Positions 26,220-36,041 of a DNA stretch of 64,000 bases are shown here, piece by piece. Origin of the DNA: Palsa-504 sp963844625 (lineage in GTDB: Bacteria > Actinomycetota > Actinomycetes > Streptosporangiales > Streptosporangiaceae); NCBI GenBank assembly GCA_963844625.1, contig CAWJPF010000003.1, positions 40,771 to 104,770 of the forward strand, read 5' to 3'. The position numbers were made by a program, and so were the translations under genes. The notes beneath the pieces are model-generated. The model saw nothing but the letters and a program-made list of their open reading frames with translations, did no database searches and had not been told where the DNA came from. Each line of letters begins with the position of its first letter. Position 1 is the first letter of the stretch.

Positions 26220-26825
26220 ATGATCCGGGTCCTTGTCGCGGAGGACATGCGGATTCTGCGAGACACGCTGGTCTCCGTGCTGAACCTGGAGGATGACATC
26301 AAGGTGGTCGCCCAGGTGGCAACAGGCACCGACATCGTGCCCGCGGCGCTGGCGGAGCGTCCCGACCTCGCGGTGCTTGACATCGACCTGCCAGGGCTTG
26401 ACGGGATCACCGCCGCGGCGCGGTTGCAGGAGCGGCTGCCCGCGTGCCGGGTGGTGATCCTGACCGTGCTTGGCCGCCCCGGGCAGCTGCGCGCGGCCCT
26501 TGACGCGCACGTGGCGGGGTTCATGGTCAAGGACGCCCCGTCGGACCAGCTGATCGATGTGCTACGGAAGGTCGCGGCGGGCGAGCGGGTGATCGACCCG
26601 CAGCTGGCCCTTGCAGCGCTGGAGATGAAGGACAGCCCGCTGTCGGAGCGGGAGACCGACGTCCTGCGGCGGTTCGCGGCGGGCGCGGACCTGCCTGCGA
26701 TCGCGGCGGAACTGTTCCTATCCTACGGGACCGTCCGGAACTACATGGCATCCGCGGTGACCAAGCTCGGCGGCCGGAACCGGATGGACGCGGTTCGGAT
26801 CGCCACCGATGCCGAATGGCTCTAA
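26220..26825 (+). CDS. NarL/LuxR-type response regulator
   Basis: Two-component regulator of 201 aa. The receiver domain (1-120) has acidic pair E8-D9, phospho-acceptor Asp54 in VLDIDLPGLDG, a T/S site in VILTVLGRPGQ and Lys in MVKDAP. The C-terminal LuxR HTH (about 138-198) contains LSERETDVLRRFAAGADLPA and YGTVRNYMASAVTKLGGRNR. ATG 26220 follows ggaggggtg. The DesK-like kinase is encoded on the opposite strand, convergently, and the two genes overlap by 108 bases at their 3' ends; this is unusual because such partners are normally tandem. Confidence 0.92.
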   Translation: MIRVLVAEDMRILRDTLVSVLNLEDDIKVVAQVATGTDIVPAALAERPDLAVLDIDLPGLDGITAAARLQERLPACRVVILTVLGRPGQLRAALDAHVAGFMVKDAPSDQLIDVLRKVAAGERVIDPQLALAALEMKDSPLSERETDVLRRFAAGADLPAIAAELFLSYGTVRNYMASAVTKLGGRNRMDAVRIATDAEWL

Positions 26826-28715
26826 ACGACCGGCCGGCTCAACGAGCGGTAGCTCGACGGCCAGGCTGAATGTGCCGTCTTCCCGTGTGGCGGTCTGGCG
26901 CCCACCTGCTGCCTCGAGGCGGGCCGCGAGGTTACGCAGGCCGTTGCCGGCGCGGCCGGCCGTGGCCAGCGGCCCGCTGCCGGTGTCATCGCTGCCGTCG
27001 TTGCTGATCGACAGGTGCAGCTGCCTGCCATCGGCGGTTATCTCAAGCACGCAGCAGCTTGCGCTGCTGTGCTTGAGGATGTTTGTGACTGCTTCCCGGA
27101 CCACGGGAACCAGGACGGTGGCCGCCTCGGGCGACGGGTCCGCGCTCACGCGCATGCGGACCTCGATGCCCGCCGACGCCAGGACGTCGCGGGCGGCCGC
27201 GAGCTCCGCGTCAAGCGGCAGGTCCCGGGCCTCGCCGGCCACCAGGCGCACGTCGGCCCGGGCGGTGGCGCAGATCCGCGCGAGGTCGGCGATCTCCTCG
27301 CCTGCCCTGGCGTCGTCGCGGCCGATGAGCTTGCCGATCAGGTCGGCCTTCATCGCGATCGCGGACAGGCCGAGGCCGAGGAGATCATGGGTATCGCGCG
27401 CCATGCGCAGCCGCTCGCCTGCCACCGCCTTGCGGGCGAGTTCGCCGCGCAGGTCCGCCAGCTGGACGGCCAGCTGAGCGAGCCGGGTCAGCCCGTAGAC
27501 CAGCAGGCCGAGCGCCGCGCTGTCCAAGGTCAGGAACACCGTGGCGCCCAGCCACTGCACAGTCGAGAGCCCGGCTATGGGTTTTACCGCGAACAGCACC
27601 GGCAGGCTGGCGATCACCGCCGCGAAGGCGACCCAGCCTGGCGCGGCCGGAACGAGCAGCAGCGCCGACCCGGCCAGGAACCCGAGCATGATCAGCGGGT
27701 GCCAGCCGGTCAGCGGGATGAGCGCGTACGTGAGGATGGCCTGCAGGAAGAGGGTGACGGGCCAGCCGCGCGGCCGGGCGACGCCACACGACGGCCAGGA
27801 GTGACGCAGCTGCAGGATGACCAGCGCAACCGCGTCCGCGATGGTCAGCGCGACGACCAGGACGCTGTAGCCGCCCGGCACGCCGTGGACGTTGTCCGCG
27901 ACGAACAGCAGGTACAGCAGCGCGAGGCCGGATAGCACCACCACCAGGACGGCCTTCGCGAGCCGGGGAGCCACCAGCTCCCCCGGCGTGGCGGGGGCCG
28001 CTTCCGGCCAGGGCGCGTTCCGGTACCGAGTGGCCACCTCCCGTACCTCGGCCAGTGCCTGGCGGGCGGTGATCCCCGTCGCCGCGATCTCCTCGCGGGC
28101 CAGCGACGGGTTCGCGGCGATCGCCTGCAGTGCCGCCGCTGACCGGCTGCCCGCCTCGGCCAGCCGGCCGTCGATCGCGGCCCGCAGGCTGTCGGCCGCC
28201 CTGACCCGCTCGGCGGTGACCGCCCCCTCGGCGAGCTCGTTCCTGGCCGCGTGCACCGCCCGGACAAGGTCGGCCAGACGCGCCAGCCCGAACAGGAACA
28301 GCGCGTCAAAGACGAAGGCGAATGTGGCCCACACGGCCGCCGTCGCGGACTGGTTGGCCAGCCCGCCCGCCCAGGCGGCCGCCTCAAGGGCGGCCAGGAC
28401 CGCGGCCACGAACCACGACGCCGGTGACGGGAGCGTCAGCAAGACCAGCCCCGCCAGCCACCCCAACGGCGTCCAGTTCGCACCGAACCAGGCGAATGGC
28501 ACGTAGGTCAGCGCGGCCTGCACTCCGAGCAGCAGGTAGCGGTGCCGCAGCCACATCGGCCTGGTCGCCGGCACGACATACAGCAACGGCAGGACGACCA
28601 GCGCAGCGACCAGCGGCACCTCGCCGAGCCCGCCGTTGGCGGCGCCGTAACCCGCTTCGGAGATCGCCACCAGGCACATGACCACGACGACCAGCGCTGT
28701 CGCCCGCCTCACCAC
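26718..28715 (-). CDS. DesK-like sensor histidine kinase with duplicated membrane/dimerisation module
   Basis: Membrane kinase of 665 aa. The first module has membrane segments at about 5-150, then a helical stretch (AERVRAADSLRAAIDGRLAE) that resembles a HisKA_3 helix but lacks the phospho-His. A second module repeats this plan: membrane segments at about 252-415, then ERLRMARDTHDLLGLGLSAI with His443. The HATPase domain has VREAVTNILKHSSASCCVLE (N box) and AGNGLRNLAARLEAAGGRQT (G box). The C-terminus runs 35 residues past the usual VELPL end, antisense to the response-regulator HTH. It should phosphorylate the regulator at 26220. GTG 28715 is the assumed start; the site is weak. Confidence 0.88.
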   Translation of the reverse strand: MVRRATALVVVVMCLVAISEAGYGAANGGLGEVPLVAALVVLPLLYVVPATRPMWLRHRYLLLGVQAALTYVPFAWFGANWTPLGWLAGLVLLTLPSPASWFVAAVLAALEAAAWAGGLANQSATAAVWATFAFVFDALFLFGLARLADLVRAVHAARNELAEGAVTAERVRAADSLRAAIDGRLAEAGSRSAAALQAIAANPSLAREEIAATGITARQALAEVREVATRYRNAPWPEAAPATPGELVAPRLAKAVLVVVLSGLALLYLLFVADNVHGVPGGYSVLVVALTIADAVALVILQLRHSWPSCGVARPRGWPVTLFLQAILTYALIPLTGWHPLIMLGFLAGSALLLVPAAPGWVAFAAVIASLPVLFAVKPIAGLSTVQWLGATVFLTLDSAALGLLVYGLTRLAQLAVQLADLRGELARKAVAGERLRMARDTHDLLGLGLSAIAMKADLIGKLIGRDDARAGEEIADLARICATARADVRLVAGEARDLPLDAELAAARDVLASAGIEVRMRVSADPSPEAATVLVPVVREAVTNILKHSSASCCVLEITADGRQLHLSISNDGSDDTGSGPLATAGRAGNGLRNLAARLEAAGGRQTATREDGTFSLAVELPLVEPAGRLEPFGIGGDPNRVHPVPAAELGHRGCHVVPDGPVG

Positions 28716-28898
28716 GCCGCCAGGCTACTAGCTGGCGGCGCGCGCCACCCCTGCAAAACGGGCCGACTTGGCGTGCATTCTGCACATTTTCCTGGTGGGC
28801 GGCCCACGTCGGCCCTGTGCTCACGGCACTACCTCAAGCGCCCGCTGCCAGCGGAAACTCAATGCGGAAACCGGAACAAAAGGTCCACGTTGCGAGAA

Positions 28899-31805
28899 AT
28901 GAGGTCCGCTGTGAGCCGAGCCGCCTGGTCCGAGGCGCCGCCAGCCAACATCAGTCCGCCGTCGCGGCGGGTGCGCCCGCCGGCCGTGGAAACGATCGCC
29001 GGGTGGAGCGCCCGGCACCGCAAGACCGCGGTCTTCGGCTGGCTCGCGCTGGTCGCCGTGGCCTACCTCATCGGGCAGCTGCTCGGTTCCCCCAGCTTGC
29101 CGCAGAACGACCTCGGCCAGGCAGGGCAGGCCGAGCAGACCCTGCAGCGCCTCGGCGTGACAACCCCGACGACCGAGGCCGTGCTGGTCCAAGAACGCGC
29201 CCCGGGGCAAACGTTCGCGACCGATCCCGCAATGCGCCAGGCCGTCAGCCAGGTGACGGCCGCGCTGGCCAGGGTGCCGCGCGCGGCAACCGGGATCAGG
29301 TCGCCGCTGAGCCCCGGCGGCCAGGCGCTGGTTTCGGCGAACGGCCGCAGCGCGCTCGTCACCTTCACGGTCCCCGGGCCGGCCGCGGACGTGACCACCG
29401 CCGTGACGCCCGCGCTCGACGCGGTGGCCAAGGTGCAGGCTGGCCACCCGGACCTGCTGGTGGCCGAAGGCGGCGACGCTAGCCTCGCGCGGGCGGTCAA
29501 CAACCAGATAAGCAGCGAGCTCGGCAAGGCGACGGAGACGTCACTGCCGCTCACCCTGATCCTGCTCGTCGGCGTGTTCGGCACGCTGGTCGCCGCGGGC
29601 ATCCCGGTGCTGCTCGCCCTCACCTCCGCGCTCACCGCGACCTGGCTGCTGGCCATCCCCGGCCACTGGCTGCCCGTCGGCTCCGAGACCTCCACGGTGG
29701 TGCTGCTCGTCGGCATGGCGGTTGGCATCGACTACTCGCTGTTCTTCCTGCGCCGCCAGCGCGAAGAACGGGCGCGCGGGGCGGAGCCGAACCAGGCGAT
29801 CGCCAGCGCCGCGCGCACGTCCGGCCGGGCGATCGTGGTGTCGGGACTGACCGTCATGACGGCGCTTGCCGGGCTCTTCCTGACCGGGTACGCGCTGTTC
29901 ACCGGGATGGCGATCGGCGCCATCGTCGTGGTCGGCATCGCGGTCACCGGTTCGCTGACCGTGCTGCCCGCGCTGCTGTCCTGGCTCGGGGACCGGGTCG
30001 ACAAGGGCCGTGTCCCGTTCCTCGGCCGCCGGCGCGCGGCGGCGCCCCCGTCCAAGGTATGGTCCGCCCTGGTGCGCCGGGTGGTCCGCCGCCCGTTGCT
30101 GTGGGGTGGCACGGCCACGGTCGTGATGCTGGCGATCGCCACGCCCGCGCTTGGCATCCGACTCGCTTACCCGGCGATCGACGCACCGCAGGACCTGCCC
30201 GTGGTGTCCACCATCGAGGCCATCCATGCGGCCTTCCCGCAGAGTCCCGCGCCGGCCGAGGTGGTCATCACCGGCCAGCACCTCACCGGCCCCGCGGTCA
30301 CCAGCGCGATCGGCAAGCTGGAGTCGCTGGCCGCAAAGGGCGGCCCGATCCGGGAGCCAGTCACCGCCACCTCCGTCGCCGACAGCCGGGCGCTGATCGT
30401 CAGCGTCCCACTAGCGGGCAACGGCGGGGACAGCGCCTCCTACACCGCGCTGGATGCACTACGGGACCAGATTCTGCCGCAGACGTTTGGCGGAACAGGG
30501 GTCACCTACGCGGTGGCGGGCGACACCGCCGCCAATCATGACAACGCCGGCGAGTTGAGCGCGCGCACGCCATTGGTGCTCGCCGTCGTCGCCGCAGTGG
30601 CCTTCTGCCTGCTGCTGCTCTCCTTCAGGTCGGTGGTCCTGCCGCTGGTCTCGATCGTGCTCAACTTCCTGTCCGTCGGCGCCGCCTACGGGTTGATCAC
30701 GGTGATCTTCCAGGACGGCAGGCTGCAGGGGCTGCTCGGCTACGCCAGTTCCGGCGCGATCACCCCGTGGGTACCGCTCTTCCTGTTCACGTTCCTATTC
30801 GGTATCTCGATGGACTACCACGTCTTCATCTTGAGCAGGATCAGGGAATTGCGGCGGCGCGGCGAGACCACGGCCGACGCCGTCACGGCCGGCATCGCCA
30901 GCAGCGCCGGGGTCGTCTCCAGCGCGGCGCTCATCATGGTCGCCGTCTTCTCCATCTTCATCGGCATGGGCCAGGTCGAGCTGAAGATGCTCGGCGTAGG
31001 CCTGGCAGCCGCAATCCTGCTGGACGCCACGATCGTCCGCGGCGTCCTCCTCCCCGCGGCCATGACCCTGCTCGGCGACCGCTGCTGGTACCTGCCCCGC
31101 TGGTTGTCCTGGCTCCCCGGCCGCGCCAGCGCAGACCCCGGCACGACGAAGAGCATGCCGCCCGCGTTGGCAGCCAGCTCCGACCGCAGCGGGAACTGGG
31201 CGAGGCGGGGCGCCGTCGCCGCCGGGCAGGGCATCGCCCTGGTTGGGCTGACCCTGGTCGGCGTCGTGCTGTGGGTAGCGTTCGCGACAGCGGTCACGCT
31301 CGCCCCGCTCGGCATCGGGCTGCCGGCGATCCCCGTCACGGTGCGGGCCATGCGCCGGCTGGAGACCAGGGTCCGGCGGCTGTCCGGCGACTGGTGCGGT
31401 GTCGCCATCGGTGACCCGTACCGTCCTGAGCCGGCCCGTCGCGAAGGACAACCACTGAGCTTCTGGGCACGGTTCGGCTTCCTGATCGCCGACCCGGCTA
31501 CCTGGCGGGACCTGGCGTGGATCACGGTGGACACCCTGATGGGCTCGCTGCTGACGCTCGCCCCGGCGGGCCTGATCGCCTGGGGCCTGTTCGGCGTGGT
31601 CATGCCCGCGGTCTGGCACCCGATCGTCGCCGCCCACGGCAGCAACTGGTACGCCTTCATCCACGTGACGACCGCTAGCACCGCCTGGCTGTCGGTGGCC
31701 CTCGGCATCGCGTTCATCGCCCTGGGCCTGCTGACCGCCCCGTGGCTGTTGCGCCGCTACGGCGTACTCGCGCAGTCGCTGCTCGCTCCCACCCGGACCG
31801 TCTGA
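28899..31805 (+). CDS. MMPL-family exporter with C-terminal HK-type sensor domain
   Basis: RND/MMPL transporter of about 968 aa. After helix 1 (TAVFGWLALVAVAYLIGQLL) come an extracytoplasmic domain, helices 2-6 with GMAVGIDYSLFFLRRQREER (the MMPL proton-relay GxDY/S), a second external domain, and helices 8-12 with FTFLFGISMDYHVFILSRIR. From about residue 760 there is an extra domain, GVVLWVAFATAVTLAPLGIG, RAMRRLETRVRRLSGDW, DPYRPEP and DPATWRDLAWITVDTLMGSL, which matches the putative sensor domain (Pfam Sensor, PF13796) normally found at the N-terminus of actinobacterial histidine kinases. The start is ATG 28899, or GTG 28911, which has gagg closer by. It is divergent from the DesK-like kinase. 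Confidence 0.9.
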   Translation: MRSAVSRAAWSEAPPANISPPSRRVRPPAVETIAGWSARHRKTAVFGWLALVAVAYLIGQLLGSPSLPQNDLGQAGQAEQTLQRLGVTTPTTEAVLVQERAPGQTFATDPAMRQAVSQVTAALARVPRAATGIRSPLSPGGQALVSANGRSALVTFTVPGPAADVTTAVTPALDAVAKVQAGHPDLLVAEGGDASLARAVNNQISSELGKATETSLPLTLILLVGVFGTLVAAGIPVLLALTSALTATWLLAIPGHWLPVGSETSTVVLLVGMAVGIDYSLFFLRRQREERARGAEPNQAIASAARTSGRAIVVSGLTVMTALAGLFLTGYALFTGMAIGAIVVVGIAVTGSLTVLPALLSWLGDRVDKGRVPFLGRRRAAAPPSKVWSALVRRVVRRPLLWGGTATVVMLAIATPALGIRLAYPAIDAPQDLPVVSTIEAIHAAFPQSPAPAEVVITGQHLTGPAVTSAIGKLESLAAKGGPIREPVTATSVADSRALIVSVPLAGNGGDSASYTALDALRDQILPQTFGGTGVTYAVAGDTAANHDNAGELSARTPLVLAVVAAVAFCLLLLSFRSVVLPLVSIVLNFLSVGAAYGLITVIFQDGRLQGLLGYASSGAITPWVPLFLFTFLFGISMDYHVFILSRIRELRRRGETTADAVTAGIASSAGVVSSAALIMVAVFSIFIGMGQVELKMLGVGLAAAILLDATIVRGVLLPAAMTLLGDRCWYLPRWLSWLPGRASADPGTTKSMPPALAASSDRSGNWARRGAVAAGQGIALVGLTLVGVVLWVAFATAVTLAPLGIGLPAIPVTVRAMRRLETRVRRLSGDWCGVAIGDPYRPEPARREGQPLSFWARFGFLIADPATWRDLAWITVDTLMGSLLTLAPAGLIAWGLFGVVMPAVWHPIVAAHGSNWYAFIHVTTASTAWLSVALGIAFIALGLLTAPWLLRRYGVLAQSLLAPTRTV

Positions 31806-31857
31806 CCCGAAACAACCAGTCCAAACGAATTCGTGTTCCACGCTCCGGCCGATCGCG

Positions 31858-32535
31858 TCATGGCGGTCGGCCGGAGCGCTCGGCACGCCGCGAGGTTTTC
31901 GCTCTTCGTCTCGGCGGCTGCGGCAAGGTACTCGCGCAGCCGCGGCGGCCGCGTCCAGCCGTCCCAGGGTGCGCTGGACCTGGCCGAGCTGGTAAACGCC
32001 CCATGAGATGGGCTGGCAGGCTTGCCACCCGGCGATGCTCGATACGAAGGCCTGCTCCGCGATCGCGAGCCGGCCGCTGAGCCATTCAGCCGCGGCCGCA
32101 AGCCCCTGGGCGGTAGAGCTCAGCAGCCGCTCATCCTCACGAGCTCGGCGAGGGCCTGCGAGGCGAACGCGGCCGGGCCCTCGGCGTCACCGCGGAGCTG
32201 GGCGAGAAAGCCTCGATGGAGCGCGATCAGTGCGGGGATGTTCCCCCAGCATGCTGGCGGCCCGCCCGACCGATGGCTCGAACGGCTCATTGACCGCGGG
32301 CGCCGCGCCTGCCAGCGCGCGCTCGGCCGCATCCAGCGGCGGCTCCATCGCCTCCACCCGGCCGAGCGTGACTGCCAGCAACACCTGCGCCAGCAACAGC
32401 CGGGGCCGGGTCTGGACCAGCTCAGCGGGCAGCGCCGCAAGCCACCGCTGCGCCGTCGCCCCCTCGCTGCGCAGGTACAAGGTTGCGTCGAAGTGCTGCT
32501 CGATCAGCCGGGGCCGCCCAGGCGCTGACTCGGCT
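31858..32535 (-). pseudogene. MalT-type LuxR regulator relic (TPR region)
   Basis: Pieces in three frames make up the TPR-like middle of a large LuxR/MalT regulator: LIEQHFDATLYLRSEGATAQ, RWLAALPAELVQTRPRLLLA, IPALIALHRGFLAQLRGDAE, then LSGRLAIAEQAFVSSIAGWQ and YQLGQVQRTLGRLDAAAAA. The ATPase domain upstream and the C-terminal LuxR HTH downstream are missing. The adjoining 32536-32735 has no gene and forms the leader of the next MMPL. Confidence 0.7.
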
Positions 32536-32735
32536 TGATCCCGTGACGCGGCGCCCACCACCAAGCCCACGGCACCATAGTGCCGGCCTGGCCGTGAAAG
32601 ATTCCACCGGCATCGGCACCTTCGGGTGACGCCTACGGCAAGCCCGGCTCGTACCGTCTTCGCAGAACCAGCCCTCCGTGCGACCGGGGCGGGCGAGACC
32701 AAGTACGTCCACAGCCTCAGAGCGGAGAACATGAC

Positions 32736-34850
32736 GTGGGCAAGTTGCGGGTAATCGCGGGCGTCCCGGCCGGACGCCGGACCAAATGGGCGGTTCTGGT
32801 CTTCTGGCTGATCTTCGTGGCCGTGGCCGGACCGCTGGCCGGCAAGCTCACCGGGGCGGAGAAGAACGATTCCTCGGCCTGGCTTCCGGCCAGGGCCGAA
32901 TCGACCAAGGTCCTTGACCTGCAGTCCCGGTTCCAGTCGCCGAATATCTACACCGGCGTCGTGGTCTATGACCGCCCGTCCGGCCTGACCAGCGCGGACC
33001 GGGCCAAGGCCATGACCGACGCTGGCCGGTTCGCACACGTGGCCGGCGTGGTGCACGGGCAGGTGGCGGGACCGTTCTTCGCCAGGGACGGCAAAGCGGC
33101 CGAGACGATCGTGCCGGTCAACCTCGGCCCGAAGGGCTGGAATGGCGCCCCGGCGGCCGCGACGGCGCTGCGCAACATCGCCAGCGCTCACGCGAACGGC
33201 CTGGCCACGCATATCACCGGCCCGCTGGGCAGCGCCGCCGACTCGGCCGGCTCGTTCAAGGGCATCGACGGCACCTTGCTGACCGCCACCCTGATCGTGG
33301 TGATCGTGCTGCTGCTCATCACCTACCGCAGCCCGGTGCTCTGGCTATTGCCGGTAATGTCGGCGGGCATCGCCCTGGCCAGCGCCGCGGCACTGATCTA
33401 CCTGCTGGCCAAGCACGCTGGCCTGACCGTGAACGCGCAGAGCGCCGGCATCCTCTACGTGCTGGTGTTCGGCGCCGGGACCGACTACGCCCTGCTCCTG
33501 ACGGCCAGGTACCGGGAGGAGCTGCGGCGGCACCAGGACCGGCATGAGGCGATGGCCGTCGCGATGCGCCGGGCTGGGCCCGCGATCGTCGCGAGCGGGG
33601 GCACCGTGATCCTGGCCCTGCTGACGCTGACCGTGGCCGAGCTGAACTCCACCAAGAGCCTGGGACCGGTGCTGGCCATCGCTGTCGGGGTAGCCCTGCT
33701 GGCCATGCTGACCCTGTTGCCGGCTCTGCTGGTGATCTTCGGCCGCTGGATTTTCTGGCCGGTGAGGCCCGCCTTCAGCTCGGCCGAGCCCACTACCAGG
33801 GGCTTCTGGGCGAGCGTCGGCCGCCGCATCGCCGTCCGGCCGCGGATGGTCTGGATAGGGACCGCGGTGCTGCTCGGCGTGATGGCGCTGGGGCTGACCG
33901 GTTTGAAGGCCAGCGGCCTGACCAGCGCCGAGGCCTTCGCCGGGCACCATCCGGACTCGGTGGCCGGGCAGACGGTCATCGACCAGAACTTCCCGGCCAG
34001 CGCCGGCCAGCCGGTGATCGTGGCCGGCAACGAGCCGCAGGCGGCTCAGCTGCTGGCGGTGCTGCGGGCCACGCCCGGCATCACCAGCGTGACGCCGCCT
34101 GTGATCAGGGCTGGCCACGCCTGGCTGCAGGGTACGCTCACCTCGGCGCCGGACAGCCAGGCGGCGTTCGACACGATCGGCCTGGTCCGGACCGCCGTGC
34201 ACGCCGTTCCCGGCGCGGAGGCGATGGTCGGCGGCAATACGACGGTCACCCTGGACATTGCCACCGCCGCGGACCACGACCGCGACGTGATCATCCCCGT
34301 CATCTTGATGCTGGTGTTCCTGATCCTGGGGCTGCTGCTGCGCGCAGTGATAGCACCGGTCATGCTGATCGCCACCGTAGTGCTGTCGTACGCCGCGGCG
34401 CTGGGCGTGAGCGCGCTGTTCTTCAACCACGTGTTCCACTTCGGCAACGCCGACAACTCGTTCCCGCTGTTCGTCTTCGTCTTCTTCGTCGCCCTGGGCA
34501 TCGACTACAACATCTTCCTGATGACCCGGGTGCGGGAGGAAGCCGGCCAGCATGACCCCCGGCACGGCGCGCTGACCGGGCTGGCGGCGACCGGCGGGGT
34601 CATCACCTCGGCGGGCGCGGTACTGGCCGGCACGTTCGCCGCGCTGGGCACGCTGCCAGTCACCTTCTTGGCCGAGCTCGGCTTCGCCGTGGCGTTCGGC
34701 GTTCTGCTCGACACCCTCGTGGTCAGGTCCGTGCTGGTCACCGCGCTCAACCTGGACCTTGGCCGCTGGACCTGGTGGCCCAGCAAGCTCTCCCGCCAGC
34801 CACACCCGCCAACCGGCATCCTCACCGGACGGGCAGCCGCCATCCGGTGA
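32736..34850 (+). CDS. MMPL-family exporter
   Basis: RND/MMPL transporter of 704 aa with the usual 12-helix plan: helix 1 (WAVLVFWLIFVAVAGPLAGK), a first external domain (about 40-175), helices 2-6 including LVFGAGTDYALLLTARYREE, a second external domain (about 370-510) and helices 7-12 with FFVALGIDYNIFLMTRVREE. Both D-Y relay motifs are present. It exports lipids or hydrophobic compounds by family precedent. GTG 32736 follows gcggagaac. It lacks the sensor tail of the MMPL at 28899. A regulator relic lies between the two. Confidence 0.92.
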   Translation: MGKLRVIAGVPAGRRTKWAVLVFWLIFVAVAGPLAGKLTGAEKNDSSAWLPARAESTKVLDLQSRFQSPNIYTGVVVYDRPSGLTSADRAKAMTDAGRFAHVAGVVHGQVAGPFFARDGKAAETIVPVNLGPKGWNGAPAAATALRNIASAHANGLATHITGPLGSAADSAGSFKGIDGTLLTATLIVVIVLLLITYRSPVLWLLPVMSAGIALASAAALIYLLAKHAGLTVNAQSAGILYVLVFGAGTDYALLLTARYREELRRHQDRHEAMAVAMRRAGPAIVASGGTVILALLTLTVAELNSTKSLGPVLAIAVGVALLAMLTLLPALLVIFGRWIFWPVRPAFSSAEPTTRGFWASVGRRIAVRPRMVWIGTAVLLGVMALGLTGLKASGLTSAEAFAGHHPDSVAGQTVIDQNFPASAGQPVIVAGNEPQAAQLLAVLRATPGITSVTPPVIRAGHAWLQGTLTSAPDSQAAFDTIGLVRTAVHAVPGAEAMVGGNTTVTLDIATAADHDRDVIIPVILMLVFLILGLLLRAVIAPVMLIATVVLSYAAALGVSALFFNHVFHFGNADNSFPLFVFVFFVALGIDYNIFLMTRVREEAGQHDPRHGALTGLAATGGVITSAGAVLAGTFAALGTLPVTFLAELGFAVAFGVLLDTLVVRSVLVTALNLDLGRWTWWPSKLSRQPHPPTGILTGRAAAIR

Positions 34851-35013
34851 GCCTGCCACGGCCAGGCCGCGTACGCGACCAGAAATGTCTTCTGCTCGGC
34901 TCCGTCACCTTGTGAGCTACGTAGCCAGATCGGAGTTAGCGATGACCGAAGCGAAATCGATTCCGGACAACCAAACGACATCGGCTCACGATGGGCCGGC
35001 CATAGGAGGACAG

Positions 35014-35874
35014 ATGCCCGCTACTGACAGAACGCCAGCGCAATCTCAGCTGGGTACGGTGACGATCCAGGAGGGCCTCGACCACCTGCGCCAGGCGGCC
35101 GCCACGACTGGCGAGCTGCTGGGGTCGATCGGTGACTCCCGCGCCGATGTCCCCGTGCCGGGCCTAGCCTGGACCGTCGCGGAGACCGCCGCCCACCTAG
35201 TCGCCCTGCTGCGCCAGTCCGCGGCCTTCACCAGCGGTGCCCGAGATGGCGCCGCCGAACGCGCCGCCCTGCCTCCGTCCGGCGGCATCGGCGAGCGCAT
35301 GGCGCTCGGCAACGCCCGGGAACTTGACCGCCTCGGCGAGCGGCGGATCCCGGTGCTGCGCCAGCTGCTGGAAAGCTCCGTGGAGGAGTACGCGACCCTG
35401 ATCGCCGGGCACCGCGACAGCGCCCCGGTCGAAACGCTGTCCGGCCCGGAAGATCCCGCGGCCATGACCGCGGCGCTAGTCGCAGAGCAGCTGGTGCACG
35501 GCTTCGACCTGGCCCGCGCCGTCGGCCGGCCCTGGACGATCGACCCCGACGCGGCCCGGCTGACGCTCACCGGACTGGTTCCCTTCCTGCCGTATATGGT
35601 CGACGCCGAAGCCATCCGCCACGTCGGTGCCCGCATCGAGGTGCGGATCGTCGGCGACCCTCGGTTCACCCTGGTCCTGGATCACGGCAGGGCCGCGGTC
35701 GAGCCGGCAGACGGACGCTGCGACTGCTGGATCCAGGCCCAGCCCGTTCCGTACCTGCTCACCGGATACGGCCGGGTGAACCAGTGGCTCCCGGTGCTTC
35801 GGCGCCAGATACGAGCCAGCGGCAGGCGCCCCTGGATCGCAGCGCGGATGGGCAGCTACCTGACCAGCGTCTAA
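35014..35874 (+). CDS. Maleylpyruvate isomerase-family (mycothiol-dependent type) protein
   Basis: Cytosolic protein of 286 aa of the actinobacterial maleylpyruvate isomerase/DinB-fold family. The N-terminal four-helix domain has VPGLAWTVAETAAHLVALLR with the metal-ligand His, and a second ligand in LVAEQLVHGFDLARAVGRPW. The C-terminal part (about 200-286: RIEVRIVGDPRFTLVLDHGR, then PVPYLLTGYGRVNQWLPVLR) is the SCP2-like alpha/beta domain that often follows. I chose ATG 35014 because of the ideal aggagga site 5 bases upstream; ATG 34942 is possible. Mycothiol-dependent isomerase or transferase activity is inferred from family only. Confidence 0.85.
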   Translation: MPATDRTPAQSQLGTVTIQEGLDHLRQAAATTGELLGSIGDSRADVPVPGLAWTVAETAAHLVALLRQSAAFTSGARDGAAERAALPPSGGIGERMALGNARELDRLGERRIPVLRQLLESSVEEYATLIAGHRDSAPVETLSGPEDPAAMTAALVAEQLVHGFDLARAVGRPWTIDPDAARLTLTGLVPFLPYMVDAEAIRHVGARIEVRIVGDPRFTLVLDHGRAAVEPADGRCDCWIQAQPVPYLLTGYGRVNQWLPVLRRQIRASGRRPWIAARMGSYLTSV

Positions 35875-36041
35875 CCCCAGTGCCACTGGGCCAGGCGCGA
35901 CACCGCTTGCGTGTCTGGCCGTGCGCGGGGCGGCGGACGGAGGGGCGCAATGCTGACGGGCAGCGAACCGACTGGTCTGCGGGTGGCGAGAACGCGGGCC
36001 ACCCGTCCGCTGCCGTGACGCGGGCGGCTTCCCGGTCGCCG

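Noticed and set aside
33345..34859. Minus-strand 504-codon open frame
   Set aside because: Antisense to the second MMPL; composition (Arg/Gln/His/Gly) is that of a shadow frame.
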